42,618 nucleotides of DNA from Phycisphaerales bacterium PN19_bin_20 (GCA_021173225.1 JAJOLK010000021.1:1-42618); one strand, 5' to 3'; counted from the stretch's first letter, positions 17,409 through 25,664 are shown. The notes: generated by a model from the letters alone, not told the origin. A program made the numbers and translations.

Positions 17409-18494
17409 ATGCTCAGCGGAAAGCGAACTCGTGGTTTTAGTCTCACTCGCGGCTTTACCTTGATCGAACTGCTCGTGGTCATCGCGATTATCGCGCTGCT
17501 CGTCAGCATCCTGCTCCCGGCGCTCCAGGGCGCGCGGCGCGAAGGCTGGGCGACCAAGACCGCCAGCGGCGCTCGCCAGGTTGCGCTCGCCGTCAACACC
17601 TACGGCGCGCAGTTCCGCGAGCAGCTCCCGCCCTCCTACGTCTACGGCGCGAGCAATAACCCTGAAGACTTCAACTGGCGCGTCCAGGACCAGCAGTCCA
17701 ACAACCCCAACCCCTCCTTTGGATACATCCACTGGTCCTCCATGCTCTTTGACGGCAACAACACCAACCGCGAGGCCTTCCAGTCGCCCGCCACGCCCTT
17801 CGGCGGCGCGCCCGCGACCAACCCCGGCACCACCCAGGACGCGTGGGACCCCAGCCAGGTCAGCAACACAGGCGGCACCTCCGCAAGCCCTTCGACCACC
17901 GTTGACCGTCAGGTTCCTCGCTGCGTCTTCACCGGCAACGCCGGGCTCTTTCCCCGCAACAAGTTCGACCCCTCACAGCCCAACCGCAAGAACCGCCTCG
18001 TCCGTTACGGCGAGGTCTCCGACCCCTCCAAAACGATCTTGGTTACCGAGTTCATAACGACCAACGGCAGCTGGCGGGCCCTTTACCGCGGCAACGAAAG
18101 CCGCGCTCACCGCCCCATCACCCCGCTATTCAACCGCGCCTCGGGTGCCAGCGCTGGTGATCAGTTCTACGTCAACGCTTCCAACAACCTGCCCCAGTAC
18201 GCCTACCCGCAACTGAAGAACGCCACGGGACAGACCACCAACGTCCTCCAGCCGACCCGCAACGTCCCCGACGAGACCATCGACGGCGGCTCGGGCCTCA
18301 ACGGCATCAACCTCATCGGCCGCCACCACCCGCCGGTCCGCGCCGAGTTCGGTGGCACCGCCCACTTCGCCTTCCTTGACGGGCACGTCGAGCGCATGTC
18401 GGCCGAAGAGAGCGTTGAGCGCAAGCTCTGGGGCAGCAAGGTCTGGTCCGTTACTGGCCCCAACGGCGTGGCCAACAACCCCGAGATCCCCTGA
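17409..18494 (+). CDS. Type II secretion-type pseudopilin with H-X9-DG-like C-terminus
   Basis: The 361-residue product has a textbook class III prepilin signal: short basic leader, then RG/FTLIELLVVIAIIALLVSILLP, cleaved and N-methylated by prepilin peptidase at G/F. The large globular domain ends with HFAFLDGHVERMS, the H-x-DG pattern common in planctomycete pseudopilins. Such proteins are inner-membrane-anchored minor pilins of a type II secretion-like or type IV pilus machine. Shine-Dalgarno TGGAGG lies 5 bases ahead of the ATG. No core secretion genes are nearby; many planctomycetes scatter pseudopilin genes beside exported substrates. The next gene encodes a PstS-like dockerin protein in the same orientation, and a candidate PHO box lies upstream. 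Confidence 0.93.
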   Translation: MLSGKRTRGFSLTRGFTLIELLVVIAIIALLVSILLPALQGARREGWATKTASGARQVALAVNTYGAQFREQLPPSYVYGASNNPEDFNWRVQDQQSNNPNPSFGYIHWSSMLFDGNNTNREAFQSPATPFGGAPATNPGTTQDAWDPSQVSNTGGTSASPSTTVDRQVPRCVFTGNAGLFPRNKFDPSQPNRKNRLVRYGEVSDPSKTILVTEFITTNGSWRALYRGNESRAHRPITPLFNRASGASAGDQFYVNASNNLPQYAYPQLKNATGQTTNVLQPTRNVPDETIDGGSGLNGINLIGRHHPPVRAEFGGTAHFAFLDGHVERMSAEESVERKLWGSKVWSVTGPNGVANNPEIP

Positions 18495-18855
18495 TCTCGA
18501 CCCGAAGATTGATTCGCCCCGCCCCGGCCTAACCGCCCGGGCGGGCCTTGGACGGAATGTTGAGCGATCACAATTAGGCGTTAGATGTCGTTAGAGCCCG
18601 CGCTTGGTTGAAGAGCTGGCTTTCGCGATCGAGCTTCAGGTTGATCCCGCTCCGGCTCGGGCGGCCCGCAGGCGGCGGGGCGGTTCAAGGCTCGGTCCAA
18701 CGCACGGTTGGCCGGGCTCGCAAGGACGCTGATGAAGATGTTGGTTCTCCCGTATCACGCGGCGTTCGCGTGCGCGGTGATCGTGCGCCCTCACCGGGGC
18801 GCGACCGGGTCCGATTGAGAGGTCCGATTCGTCCTTTTTCTTAGGAGTTTCAAGC
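18495..18855 (+). other. 361-base gap with two hairpins upstream of the PstS-like gene
   Basis: No gene. A palindrome CCGCCCGGGCGG occurs near 18533. Two hairpins lie closer to the next gene: ATCACGCG / CGCGGTGAT (18754-18781, one bulge) and GCGCCC-tcaccg-GGGCGC (18785-18802). A short direct repeat GGTCCGATT follows at about 18808 and 18821. The Shine-Dalgarno TTAGGAG is at 18841-18847. This may be a structured leader; I recognise no riboswitch class. Confidence 0.4.
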
Positions 18856-21800
18856 ATGAATCGCAGCAAGCTCGCTCTGCTCGTGGCCGCTGGCACAACC
18901 GCCAGCATGGCCTTCACCGCCGCGGCTCAGCCCGTGGTCATCAACCTCTCCGGCGCCACCCTGCTGGAGAACTTCTTCCGCGCTCGTTCCTCGACTGTTG
19001 ACTTCATCGACGTCAACGCCGACGGCATCGCCCGCGGCTACCCCGGCGCCTTTGAGGCCCAGGTCCAGCAGCTCGCGCCCTTCGGCCTACCCCAGGCCTT
19101 CCCGAACAACCAGACCTGGGCCAGCAATCAGGTCTGGAGTGTCAACTACGGTGCCGTCGGCTCGACCAACGGGTTCCAGGAGCTGCTGACCTTCGGCACC
19201 ACCTTCGTGACCAACCCCGGCAGCAACACCGTCTCCTCCGCCTCGCTGCGCACCAGCATCCGCACCGTCGCCTATTACAACCGCTACCGCTACATCAACG
19301 GCGGCTCGGGGCTGGACAATTCGATCGCCAACCCCGGCATCCCCGCCAACCCCGAGGTTCCTTCCAACTTCGGCCCGATCTTCAACAACAACAACCCCGG
19401 CGGCGCTCCCATCCGCGCCGTGCTGACCGCCGGCCCGACCCAGTTCCGCTCGCTCTACACCTCCACCGCCCTCGCCTCTACCAGCCCCAACGAGGGCCTG
19501 ACCCAGGCCGGCGGCATGACCGTGGACATCGCCCCGCTGGACGTCCCGACCTCATGGGCCACCACCCAGACCGGCACCGCGGTGTTCGACAACAACCCCC
19601 TCCAAACCGGGTACGGCAGCAACGCCGGCAACCCCCTTGACGTTGACGGTACCCGCCGCCAGACCGGCAGCCGCGCCACAACCCTCGCCACGCTGCCCTC
19701 GGGCGTGAACCTCTTCGGCCAGGGCCCCACCACCAGCACCACCGTCTTTGACTCCGCGCTGGTCCACGCCGCCACCGCCCCCGTCGCCACCTTCGGCGTC
19801 GGACTCGCGCAGATCGACATGACCGAGCTTCGCCACCTGTTCAGCGCCGGCCGCCTCTCTGACGGCGAGGATCTCGTCGCCGTCAACCGTGACTCGGGCT
19901 CGGGCACCCGCAACCTGTGGGACAACAGCATCGGCCTGGACCCCTCCTTCGGCAACGGCGACAACGCCGGCGTCCGTAACAACGGCCCGCAGTTCGACCG
20001 CTCGGGCCCCTTCTACATCCCCAGCAACAAGGGCGGCAACAACCGCATCGAGGACGCTGCCGTCAACAACCGCCTTGCCATCGGCTACGTCGGGCCCGAG
20101 CGCGGCGTTGAGCAGTCCTGGCTCACCGCTGGCCGCCTCGAGATCCTCGGCGTCCGCAACAACTTCGGCTACGGCGGCACGCAGTTCGTCCGCACGACCA
20201 TCGGCAACATGCTCGATAACGGCAGCAACGGCTGGGTCATCTGGGGCCCCTCGGTCGTGGCCACCATCGGCGACCCCGTCGCCGCCCCCGCCAACAAGGG
20301 CGGCCTCGGCTGGCTCGAGCCCTGGACCGATACCAACCTCAACACCATCGTTGATGCTGGCGAGTTCACCGACCTGAACAACAACGGCATCCGTGACGAG
20401 GCCTATGAGGTCCGCCCCGGCTCCCTCAACCCCCCGATGCGCAACGTCGAGGCCGCCGCCTACGTCAACAACATCAGCCGCTCCATCCGCGCCTTTGTCA
20501 ACACCCCCGGCAACGACAACACCAGCTTCACCCCGGGCGAGTTCGGCGCCACCCAGTTCATCCTCCTGGGCGCGATCGACAACATCAAGCAGACCAGCCC
20601 CAGCATCGACCCGACCATCAACGTCGCCAACCCCGCGCTGAACCAGACCCTGCAGGACTTCATCCGCAACAGCGGCAACGTCTATGCCAACAACGCCTAT
20701 GTGGCCTTCGGCAACAGCGTCCAGCCCAACACCACCAACAGCCGCGCCGGCCGCGTCCCCGCCCGCAGCACCTACCTGCAGAACAACCCCACCGTCGTTG
20801 CTGACCGCACCAGCCTCAGCGCCGCCGTGGGCGTCCCCGCCTTTGTCTTCGCCAACAACTTTGTCTACTCCGACCGCGCCCTGGTCCCCGCTGGCGACCG
20901 CTACATCACCCAGAACGGCACCCTCCTGATCTTCGGTGACCAGCTCCCCCTCCGCAACACCATCAGCGGTGACTTCAACGCCGACGGCGTCCGCAACCTG
21001 GGCGACGCCGCCCAGCTCGTCGCCGCCTGGAGCAGCCGCAACGGTGGCGCTGCCTGGGTCAGCCCCCTCGCCTCCGGCGCTCTCGCCACGCTTGCTATCA
21101 CCACCGGCGGCGACGCCAGCCCCGGCGTTGCCAGCATCGAGATCCTCGGTGACTTCAACGGCGACGGCTCGTTCACCAAGCAGGACGTCCGCTACTTCGC
21201 CAACGGCCTGGCCATGATCACCGACGCGGCCTCTCCCACCGGTCGCCGCCTTGACCGCAAGGCCGGCTTCACCGCCGTCGACAACGCCTTCGCCGGCAAC
21301 TTCTTCGCGACCGTCTTGGCCACCGCCAAGCCCTACGCCAACGGCGACGCCCGCGGCGACATCTACAACGCTGACGCACGCGTCACCCCCGGCTTCGGCG
21401 CCACCGGCGCTGACGGCGGCGTCCGTGGCAGCACTAGCTTCGCCGCTGTTGCCCCGCAGACCACCGCTTCTACCGCCGAGCTCGCCGCCAACGTCCGCGA
21501 CCGCATCGACGGCTGGGACATCACCTACACCCAGGCCCAGTTCCTCCGCAACACCGGCGTCACCGACGGCGCCCTGAACTGGTCCAACATCGCCGAGGCC
21601 AACGGCCGCGTTACCGTTGCCAACATCGTTCACCGCGCTGACCTCGCCGGTGATATCACCGGCGACCGCGCCGTAGATCAGGCCGACGTCAACGAGCTGG
21701 TCAAGGGCATCCTCAAGACCAGCCTCAAGGACGTCAACCTTGACGGCGTGATCACCTCGGCCGACTTCGCCATCGTCCAGGCCAGCATCACTACTCCCCC

Positions 21801-22098
21801 CACCGCCGCCAGCGTCTTCTGGGGCACCGGCGACCTCAACGGTGACGGCGTGGTCAACACCCTCGACCTCACCCTCGTGCGGTGCGGCCTCGCCGACATC
21901 GCCGGCCCCGGCCCCTCCGAGGGCGCCGACGGCGAGCTGACCGCCGACGATGTCATCCTCTTCATCAACCGCTTCACCGCCAACGACCTGAGCGTCTCGG
22001 ACATCGGTGGCCCCGGCCCCTCCGAGGGCGCCGACGGCGAGCTGACTGCCGACGACATCATCCTCTTCATCAACCGCTTCACCGCCGGCTGCTTCTGA
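18856..22098 (+). CDS. PstS-like (PBP superfamily) exported protein with multiple dockerin loops and GC-type dockerin tail
   Basis: 1080 residues with a signal peptide (LALLVAAGTTASMAFTAAAQ). The N-terminal half is a phosphate-binding PBP-like domain: INLSGATLLENFF at the start of the mature chain (compare GAGATFP of PstS), DIAPLDVPTSWA, LFSAGRLSDGE, and VNRDSGSGTR at 343-352, which carries the Ser-Gly-Thr oxyanion signature. The C-terminal half has type I dockerin-like calcium loops (GDFNADGVRNLGD at 705, GDFNGDGSFTKQD at 765, GDITGDRAVDQAD at 932, DVNLDGVITSAD at 959, GDLNGDGVVNTLD at 992) and two nearly identical GC-type repeats at 1014 and 1049. Shine-Dalgarno TTAGGAG is 8 bases before the ATG. 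Role inferred: surface-held phosphate or oxyanion scavenging, not confirmed. Confidence 0.85.
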   Translation: MNRSKLALLVAAGTTASMAFTAAAQPVVINLSGATLLENFFRARSSTVDFIDVNADGIARGYPGAFEAQVQQLAPFGLPQAFPNNQTWASNQVWSVNYGAVGSTNGFQELLTFGTTFVTNPGSNTVSSASLRTSIRTVAYYNRYRYINGGSGLDNSIANPGIPANPEVPSNFGPIFNNNNPGGAPIRAVLTAGPTQFRSLYTSTALASTSPNEGLTQAGGMTVDIAPLDVPTSWATTQTGTAVFDNNPLQTGYGSNAGNPLDVDGTRRQTGSRATTLATLPSGVNLFGQGPTTSTTVFDSALVHAATAPVATFGVGLAQIDMTELRHLFSAGRLSDGEDLVAVNRDSGSGTRNLWDNSIGLDPSFGNGDNAGVRNNGPQFDRSGPFYIPSNKGGNNRIEDAAVNNRLAIGYVGPERGVEQSWLTAGRLEILGVRNNFGYGGTQFVRTTIGNMLDNGSNGWVIWGPSVVATIGDPVAAPANKGGLGWLEPWTDTNLNTIVDAGEFTDLNNNGIRDEAYEVRPGSLNPPMRNVEAAAYVNNISRSIRAFVNTPGNDNTSFTPGEFGATQFILLGAIDNIKQTSPSIDPTINVANPALNQTLQDFIRNSGNVYANNAYVAFGNSVQPNTTNSRAGRVPARSTYLQNNPTVVADRTSLSAAVGVPAFVFANNFVYSDRALVPAGDRYITQNGTLLIFGDQLPLRNTISGDFNADGVRNLGDAAQLVAAWSSRNGGAAWVSPLASGALATLAITTGGDASPGVASIEILGDFNGDGSFTKQDVRYFANGLAMITDAASPTGRRLDRKAGFTAVDNAFAGNFFATVLATAKPYANGDARGDIYNADARVTPGFGATGADGGVRGSTSFAAVAPQTTASTAELAANVRDRIDGWDITYTQAQFLRNTGVTDGALNWSNIAEANGRVTVANIVHRADLAGDITGDRAVDQADVNELVKGILKTSLKDVNLDGVITSADFAIVQASITTPPTAASVFWGTGDLNGDGVVNTLDLTLVRCGLADIAGPGPSEGADGELTADDVILFINRFTANDLSVSDIGGPGPSEGADGELTADDIILFINRFTAGCF
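21895..22086 (+). repeat. 87-bp repeat, two copies, coding GC-type dockerin units
   Basis: Copies at 21895-21981 and 22000-22086 (period 105 bp) are identical at 82 of 87 bases by my count. They encode DIAGPGPSEGADGELTADD and a following hydrophobic VILFINRFTA segment. Confidence 0.9.
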
Positions 22099-22150
22099 TC
22101 TCCTTCAGCCCAGCCTGAAGTTAATTGATCGGCACTGACCTGACCGCACG

Positions 22151-22185
22151 GGCCCCGGGCAACCCCCGGGGCCTGTTTCATTTTT
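22151..22185 (+). terminator. Rho-independent terminator of the PstS-like gene
   Basis: GGCCCCGGG / caacc / CCCGGGGCC is a perfect 9-bp stem (22151-22173) followed by TGTTTCATTTTT. It lies 53 bases after the stop. Confidence 0.9.
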
Positions 22186-22296
22186 GACCCCGCGCTCGCA
22201 TCTTAAGTCGCGCGCGCCGAGCAATTTTTTGCCGCCCCGCGGACAGAGTCGGTTGGGAAAGCGGCCATCGCCGCGGTCCGGAAGGAGCGGCAGAAA

Positions 22297-22334
22297 GAGA
22301 TCGAGAGATCAAAAGATCAAGAGATCAAGAGATC
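22297..22334. repeat. GATC array with 8-bp period
   Basis: GATC occurs at 22299, 22307, 22315, 22323 and 22331 in an AAGAGATC-type 8-bp repeat. The rest of this 284-base gap is pyrimidine-rich (CCCCATTCCCCCATCG-like) and contains no gene. Confidence 0.85.
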
Positions 22335-22456
22335 AAGGGAGCAAGGCACCCGCTCACCCACACGCGCCCATGCCCCTTCGCCCGGTGCCCAATCCCGATT
22401 GCCTAGTCCCCCATTCCCCCATCGCCCGCCCGCCCCCACTTCACGCCCGGGCCCGG

Positions 22457-22462
22457 TACCAT
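22457..22462 (+). promoter_or_regulatory. -10 box of a leaderless promoter for the epimerase gene
   Basis: TACCAT ends 7 bases before the GTG at 22470. Confidence 0.55.
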
Positions 22463-22469
22463 CCCCATC

Positions 22470-23516
22470 GTGAAGCTCCCCGCAGAACTCGTCCACCGCC
22501 TGCGGCCGCTCTTGGCCGGGCGATGGGTCTGCGTCACCGGCGGGTGCGGGTTCATCGGCGGGCACCTCATTGACGCCCTCCTCGCCCTCCAGGTCCGCGT
22601 CGTCGTCATTGACGACCTCTCCAACTCCACCGCCGAGCACGCCCTCGCCCATATGGAGCTTGACCCCATGGCCATCAAGCTCGTGCACGGCTCGATCCTC
22701 GACCCAGAGGCCCTCGACGAGGCCATGACCGCCGCCCACACCGTCTTTCACCTCGCCGCCGTCGGCTCCGTCCCGCTCTCGATTGAGAACCCGCAGCGAA
22801 CCTGGGCCGTCAATGCCACCGGCACCGCGATGGTCCTTCAGGCCGCGCGCCGAGCGGGCGTTAAACGCGTCATCTACTCAGCCAGCAGCTCGGCCTACGG
22901 CGACGCGCCCGCCCCCGGCACACTCGGCATCGCCGCCACCGGCCAACCCGCCCCGCGCGTAGAGAGCCTCGCCCCAGCGCCGGTCTCGCCTTACGCCGCC
23001 AGCAAGCTCGCCGGTGAGCACGCCGTGCGGGCCTGGTCACGAAGCTACGGGCTTGAGGCGCTCTGCCTGCGATACTTCAACGTCTTTGGCCCGCGCCAAC
23101 CGGCAGACTCGCCATACTCCGCCGTCATCGCCGCCTTCGCACGCCGGCTCTACAGCGGCGAGGCACCGGTGATCTACGGCGACGGGACGCAGTCGCGCGA
23201 CTTCACCCCCGTCGCCTGCGCCGTTGCCGCCAACCTGCTCGCCGCCACAACCACGCGTGAGCTCGTAGGCCAGAGCGTCAACATCGGCACCGGGCAACGC
23301 ACAGACCTCTTGACCCTCTGCCGTTTGCTGGCCCAGCGCGCCGGGCGCGAGGGCGTCGTTCCCGAGTTCCGCCCGCCTCGCGCAGGCGACGTCCACTCAT
23401 CGCTGGCCGATATTTCGGCCGCTCGCGCGCTGCTTGACTACCAGCCCGTCGGCACGCTCGAGCAGGCGCTGGCCGAGACCATGGACTGGTACCGCCAGCA
23501 ATACGCCCGGGCGTAA
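22470..23516 (+). CDS. NAD-dependent sugar-nucleotide epimerase/dehydratase (extended SDR)
   Basis: The 348-residue cytoplasmic enzyme has the extended SDR layout: NAD-binding GGCGFIGGH at about residues 25-33, acidic VVIDDLSN, FHLAAVGSVP, SASSSAYGD, the catalytic YAASK, then LRYFNVFGPRQ and a C-terminal substrate domain (VIYGDGTQSRDFT, SVNIGTG). It is closest in style to UDP-glucose or UDP-N-acetylglucosamine 4-epimerases (GalE/WbpP-like), so it probably feeds cell-surface polysaccharide. The exact substrate cannot be read from the sequence. GTG start supported by the -10 box. Convergent with the LuxR-type gene; no glycosyltransferase is adjacent. Confidence 0.9.
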   Translation: MKLPAELVHRLRPLLAGRWVCVTGGCGFIGGHLIDALLALQVRVVVIDDLSNSTAEHALAHMELDPMAIKLVHGSILDPEALDEAMTAAHTVFHLAAVGSVPLSIENPQRTWAVNATGTAMVLQAARRAGVKRVIYSASSSAYGDAPAPGTLGIAATGQPAPRVESLAPAPVSPYAASKLAGEHAVRAWSRSYGLEALCLRYFNVFGPRQPADSPYSAVIAAFARRLYSGEAPVIYGDGTQSRDFTPVACAVAANLLAATTTRELVGQSVNIGTGQRTDLLTLCRLLAQRAGREGVVPEFRPPRAGDVHSSLADISAARALLDYQPVGTLEQALAETMDWYRQQYARA

Positions 23517-23729
23517 GCGAGCGATAAGCAGACGGCGACAAGCTCTCGCTGTTCAGCAGTCTCTAACCCAACTCTGGCCTCGCGTGGGACAGGATTCCAT
23601 CCTGCTTGCTTGTCTCACGTGGCCCGGTTTCTTAATTAGCCTCTTGTCTTTATCTTCTAGCGGCGGGTTTTAGCCCGCCTCTTCCGACTCATCCTCGCTC
23701 GGCTCTTTACTCGTCGCTCGCGGCCTCAC
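23517..23729. other. Convergent gap with palindromic elements
   Basis: CAGGATTCCATCCTG (23590-23604) is a near-perfect dyad inside a longer GTGGGACA...TGTCTCAC pairing, and GGCGGG-ttttag-CCCGCC (23662-23679) is a 6-bp hairpin. Either could end transcription from both sides, but neither has a clean T-run. A close copy of the first element lies at 31977. Confidence 0.6.
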
Positions 23730-24791
23730 TCAATCCTCCGCGTTGCCCGCTTTGCTCACGTCGCCGCCGTTCCACAGCACGTTCAGCTCGTGTCGGCTCT
23801 TGACCCCCAGCGCCGCGTAGATGCCCTTGACGTGGTCGTGCACCGTGTGCAAACTCCGTCCGATTTGCTCGCCAATCTGTCGCTGGTTCAGCCCCTGCGC
23901 CAGCAGCGGCACGATCGGGGCTTGGCTCCGTGACAGCCTCGCCATCAAAGCCGCGCGCAAGCCTTCAGGCCGCACCACGCCAAGCTCAAAGGCCCGCAGC
24001 AACGCCGCGTTCATCAGCTCTGCGGCGTCCACTTCTGCCGCGCCGGGCACCCACACGCCCGCGCGGCCGTCAACCTGCCACACCAAGCCGCGCCCGCCAA
24101 AGGTCTTGGCACCCGCCGGGCTTCCCCACGGCAGCCCCTGCGCTGCGCGCACGAACCGCCCCAGTGGCGTCGTCACCCGCGCCGCCTCGTCGGAACCCGT
24201 CGGCTCAGTCACCATCAGCATCCCACGTGGCTCGCCACTAATGCCCGGCCCACGCACCTGTGCAGCGCGGTTCGCCGCCCAAAGCCCCGCGCTGCTCGCA
24301 ACGCTCGACGCCAAGTCATACATTTGCTCGGGCGAGAAGCCCGCGTACCCATCAACACTCAGCGCCAGCACCTCGGGCCCACCGGGTGCCGCAGCGCTCG
24401 GCGTCCCCGCGCCTGATCCAGCATGGCTTGGCCCAGCAAGCCCTCCAACAACTGCCGCCCAAGCGCCCACGGGGCCGCCCCGCGCGCCGGGCTGTTCGGC
24501 CCGCAGCTTGATGAACAGTGTTCGCAGCTCGCGCGCCGCCGACGCGCACCACGCCTCGACGCCGTCCTGCCCGCTGAGGCCAACCGCCACTGCCGCCTCA
24601 ATGCAAAGGCCCAACGTCGCCCGCTGCCCGCGCTCAAGCCCGATGGCGGCCCGACCTCCAACGGCCGCGGCCGCCGAACCGCCGGCCCCGACCAGCGACG
24701 CCGCCCGCCCGACCCAGGGACGAACATCTGCCTCGGGCGATAGCCCTACGTGAGTTCCGATAGACTCTTGATCGAGAGGTGCTTGGGTCAC
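23730..24791 (-). CDS. LuxR-family transcriptional regulator with unknown N-terminal domain
   Basis: 353 residues. The last 65 or so form a GerE/LuxR helix-turn-helix (LSRSQAPIVPLLAQGLNQRQ, then IGEQIGRSLHTVHDHVKGIY, and LGVKSRHELNVLW). The N-terminal 280 residues are Ala/Gly-rich and match no receiver, PAS or autoinducer domain that I can name; fragments such as VLALSVDGYAGFSPEQMYDL suggest a folded sensor. The GTG at 24791 directly abuts one arm of a CCCTAAGGAT inverted repeat. A TTGAGC-17-GATCCT promoter candidate would put the start 5 bases after the -10, so this mRNA may also be leaderless. Codirectional with the NarL-type regulator upstream (186-base gap). Confidence 0.8.
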   Translation of the reverse strand: MTQAPLDQESIGTHVGLSPEADVRPWVGRAASLVGAGGSAAAAVGGRAAIGLERGQRATLGLCIEAAVAVGLSGQDGVEAWCASAARELRTLFIKLRAEQPGARGGPVGAWAAVVGGLAGPSHAGSGAGTPSAAAPGGPEVLALSVDGYAGFSPEQMYDLASSVASSAGLWAANRAAQVRGPGISGEPRGMLMVTEPTGSDEAARVTTPLGRFVRAAQGLPWGSPAGAKTFGGRGLVWQVDGRAGVWVPGAAEVDAAELMNAALLRAFELGVVRPEGLRAALMARLSRSQAPIVPLLAQGLNQRQIGEQIGRSLHTVHDHVKGIYAALGVKSRHELNVLWNGGDVSKAGNAED

Positions 24792-24856
24792 CCCTAAGGA
24801 TCGCCGAATTTGCCCCCGTGCTCAATGGGGTTGATACCTCAAAAAAATCCTTAGGG
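24792..24856 (-). promoter_or_regulatory. Paired operator-like sites ahead of the LuxR-type gene
   Basis: CCCTAAGGAT at 24792-24801 and its exact reverse complement ATCCTTAGGG at 24847-24856 are centred 55 bp apart, close to five helical turns. Each core CCTWAGG is itself a dyad. The promoter candidate TTGAGC-17-GATCCT lies between and into the proximal arm. Confidence 0.6.
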
Positions 24857-24976
24857 AGCTTTTGCAAGTCTAGACAGCTAGGCTGTTCGACCACGCCGTC
24901 GAACCCGGCACCTTCTCAGCTACGCGGCAGCAATGACCGGCCCCCGGCAAGCTGACGCCGCGGGCCGCTTGCAGGC

Positions 24977-25630
24977 TTACGGCTTGACGAGCCCCTCGCG
25001 GATCGCGAAGCGGGTCAGCTCAACTCGGTCATGAATCTCCAGCTTCTGCATCAGCCGGTCGCTGTGATTCTGCACGGTTTTGACCGACAGGACCATCAGC
25101 GAGGCGATCTCTTTCTTGCTCAGGCCGCTGGCAATGTACCGCAGCACCTCAACCTCGCGGTCGGTAAGCGTCGAGAATTTCGTCTCTGGCACTTGGCCCA
25201 GGCGTGGCCCCGCGCGATCGATGACCATGCGCGACTGAATCGCAGGCGAGAAGGCGACGCCGCCCGCCGCGACGTCTCGGATCGCCTTGGCGATCTCCGC
25301 GGCACCAGCGGTCTTGAGCACGTAGCCGCGGGCGCCGGAGGCGATCGCCAGCTCGATAAACCTGTCGTTGGCGTGCGAGGAGAGGAACATGACCGCCGTA
25401 CGGCTCTGCGTTGAGCGCACGGCCCGCGCGACCTCGAAGACGTCGCGCCCGGGCATCTCCACGTCAAGTACCAGCACGTCGGGGTTGTGGCGTATGCACG
25501 AGGAGAGCGCTTCGTCGGCGTTGGCGACAGCCTCTACAACCTCAAACTGGGCACTGAGCACAAGTCGCTCGCGGAGAAGTTCCCGCAAAAGCCCATGGTC
25601 GTCCGCAATCACAACCTTCTGCGGCCGCAT
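24977..25630 (-). CDS. NarL/FixJ-family response regulator
   Basis: 217 residues: receiver domain plus LuxR-type DNA-binding domain. The receiver has the acidic pair in IADDHGLL, the phosphoacceptor Asp in LVLDVEMPG, Ser in FLSSHA and the Lys in VLKTAG, so it should be phosphorylatable. The output domain reads LTDREVEVLRYIASGLSKKE then VKTVQNHSDRLMQKL. It sits between a degenerate hybrid-kinase-like gene upstream (67-base gap) and a LuxR-type regulator downstream, all on the minus strand. Its own promoter is strong and leaderless, so its kinase may be encoded elsewhere or be the neighbouring degenerate protein. Confidence 0.94.
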   Translation of the reverse strand: MRPQKVVIADDHGLLRELLRERLVLSAQFEVVEAVANADEALSSCIRHNPDVLVLDVEMPGRDVFEVARAVRSTQSRTAVMFLSSHANDRFIELAIASGARGYVLKTAGAAEIAKAIRDVAAGGVAFSPAIQSRMVIDRAGPRLGQVPETKFSTLTDREVEVLRYIASGLSKKEIASLMVLSVKTVQNHSDRLMQKLEIHDRVELTRFAIREGLVKP

Positions 25631-25636
25631 GGATAG

Positions 25637-25664
25637 AGCGTATCGACGATCCGCGCTGGGTCAA
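25637..25664 (-). promoter_or_regulatory. Sigma70-like leaderless promoter of the NarL-type regulator
   Basis: Minus strand: TTGACC (25664-25659), 16-base spacer, TACGCT (25642-25637), then 6 bases to the ATG at 25630. This is the best -35/-10 pair among the leaderless sites in the window. Confidence 0.75.

Noticed and set aside
19552..21633. A 693-codon open frame on the minus strand opposite the PstS-like gene
   Set aside because: It is Val/Gly/Ala/Asp-rich without domains and mirrors the plus-strand codon pattern of a GC-rich gene with a clear signal peptide, PBP and dockerin content. It is an antisense shadow.
22151..22185. Possible attachment site or recombination site in the GC-rich palindrome
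   Set aside because: Perfect stem followed by a T-rich run directly after a stop codon is fully explained as a terminator, and no integrase is present.
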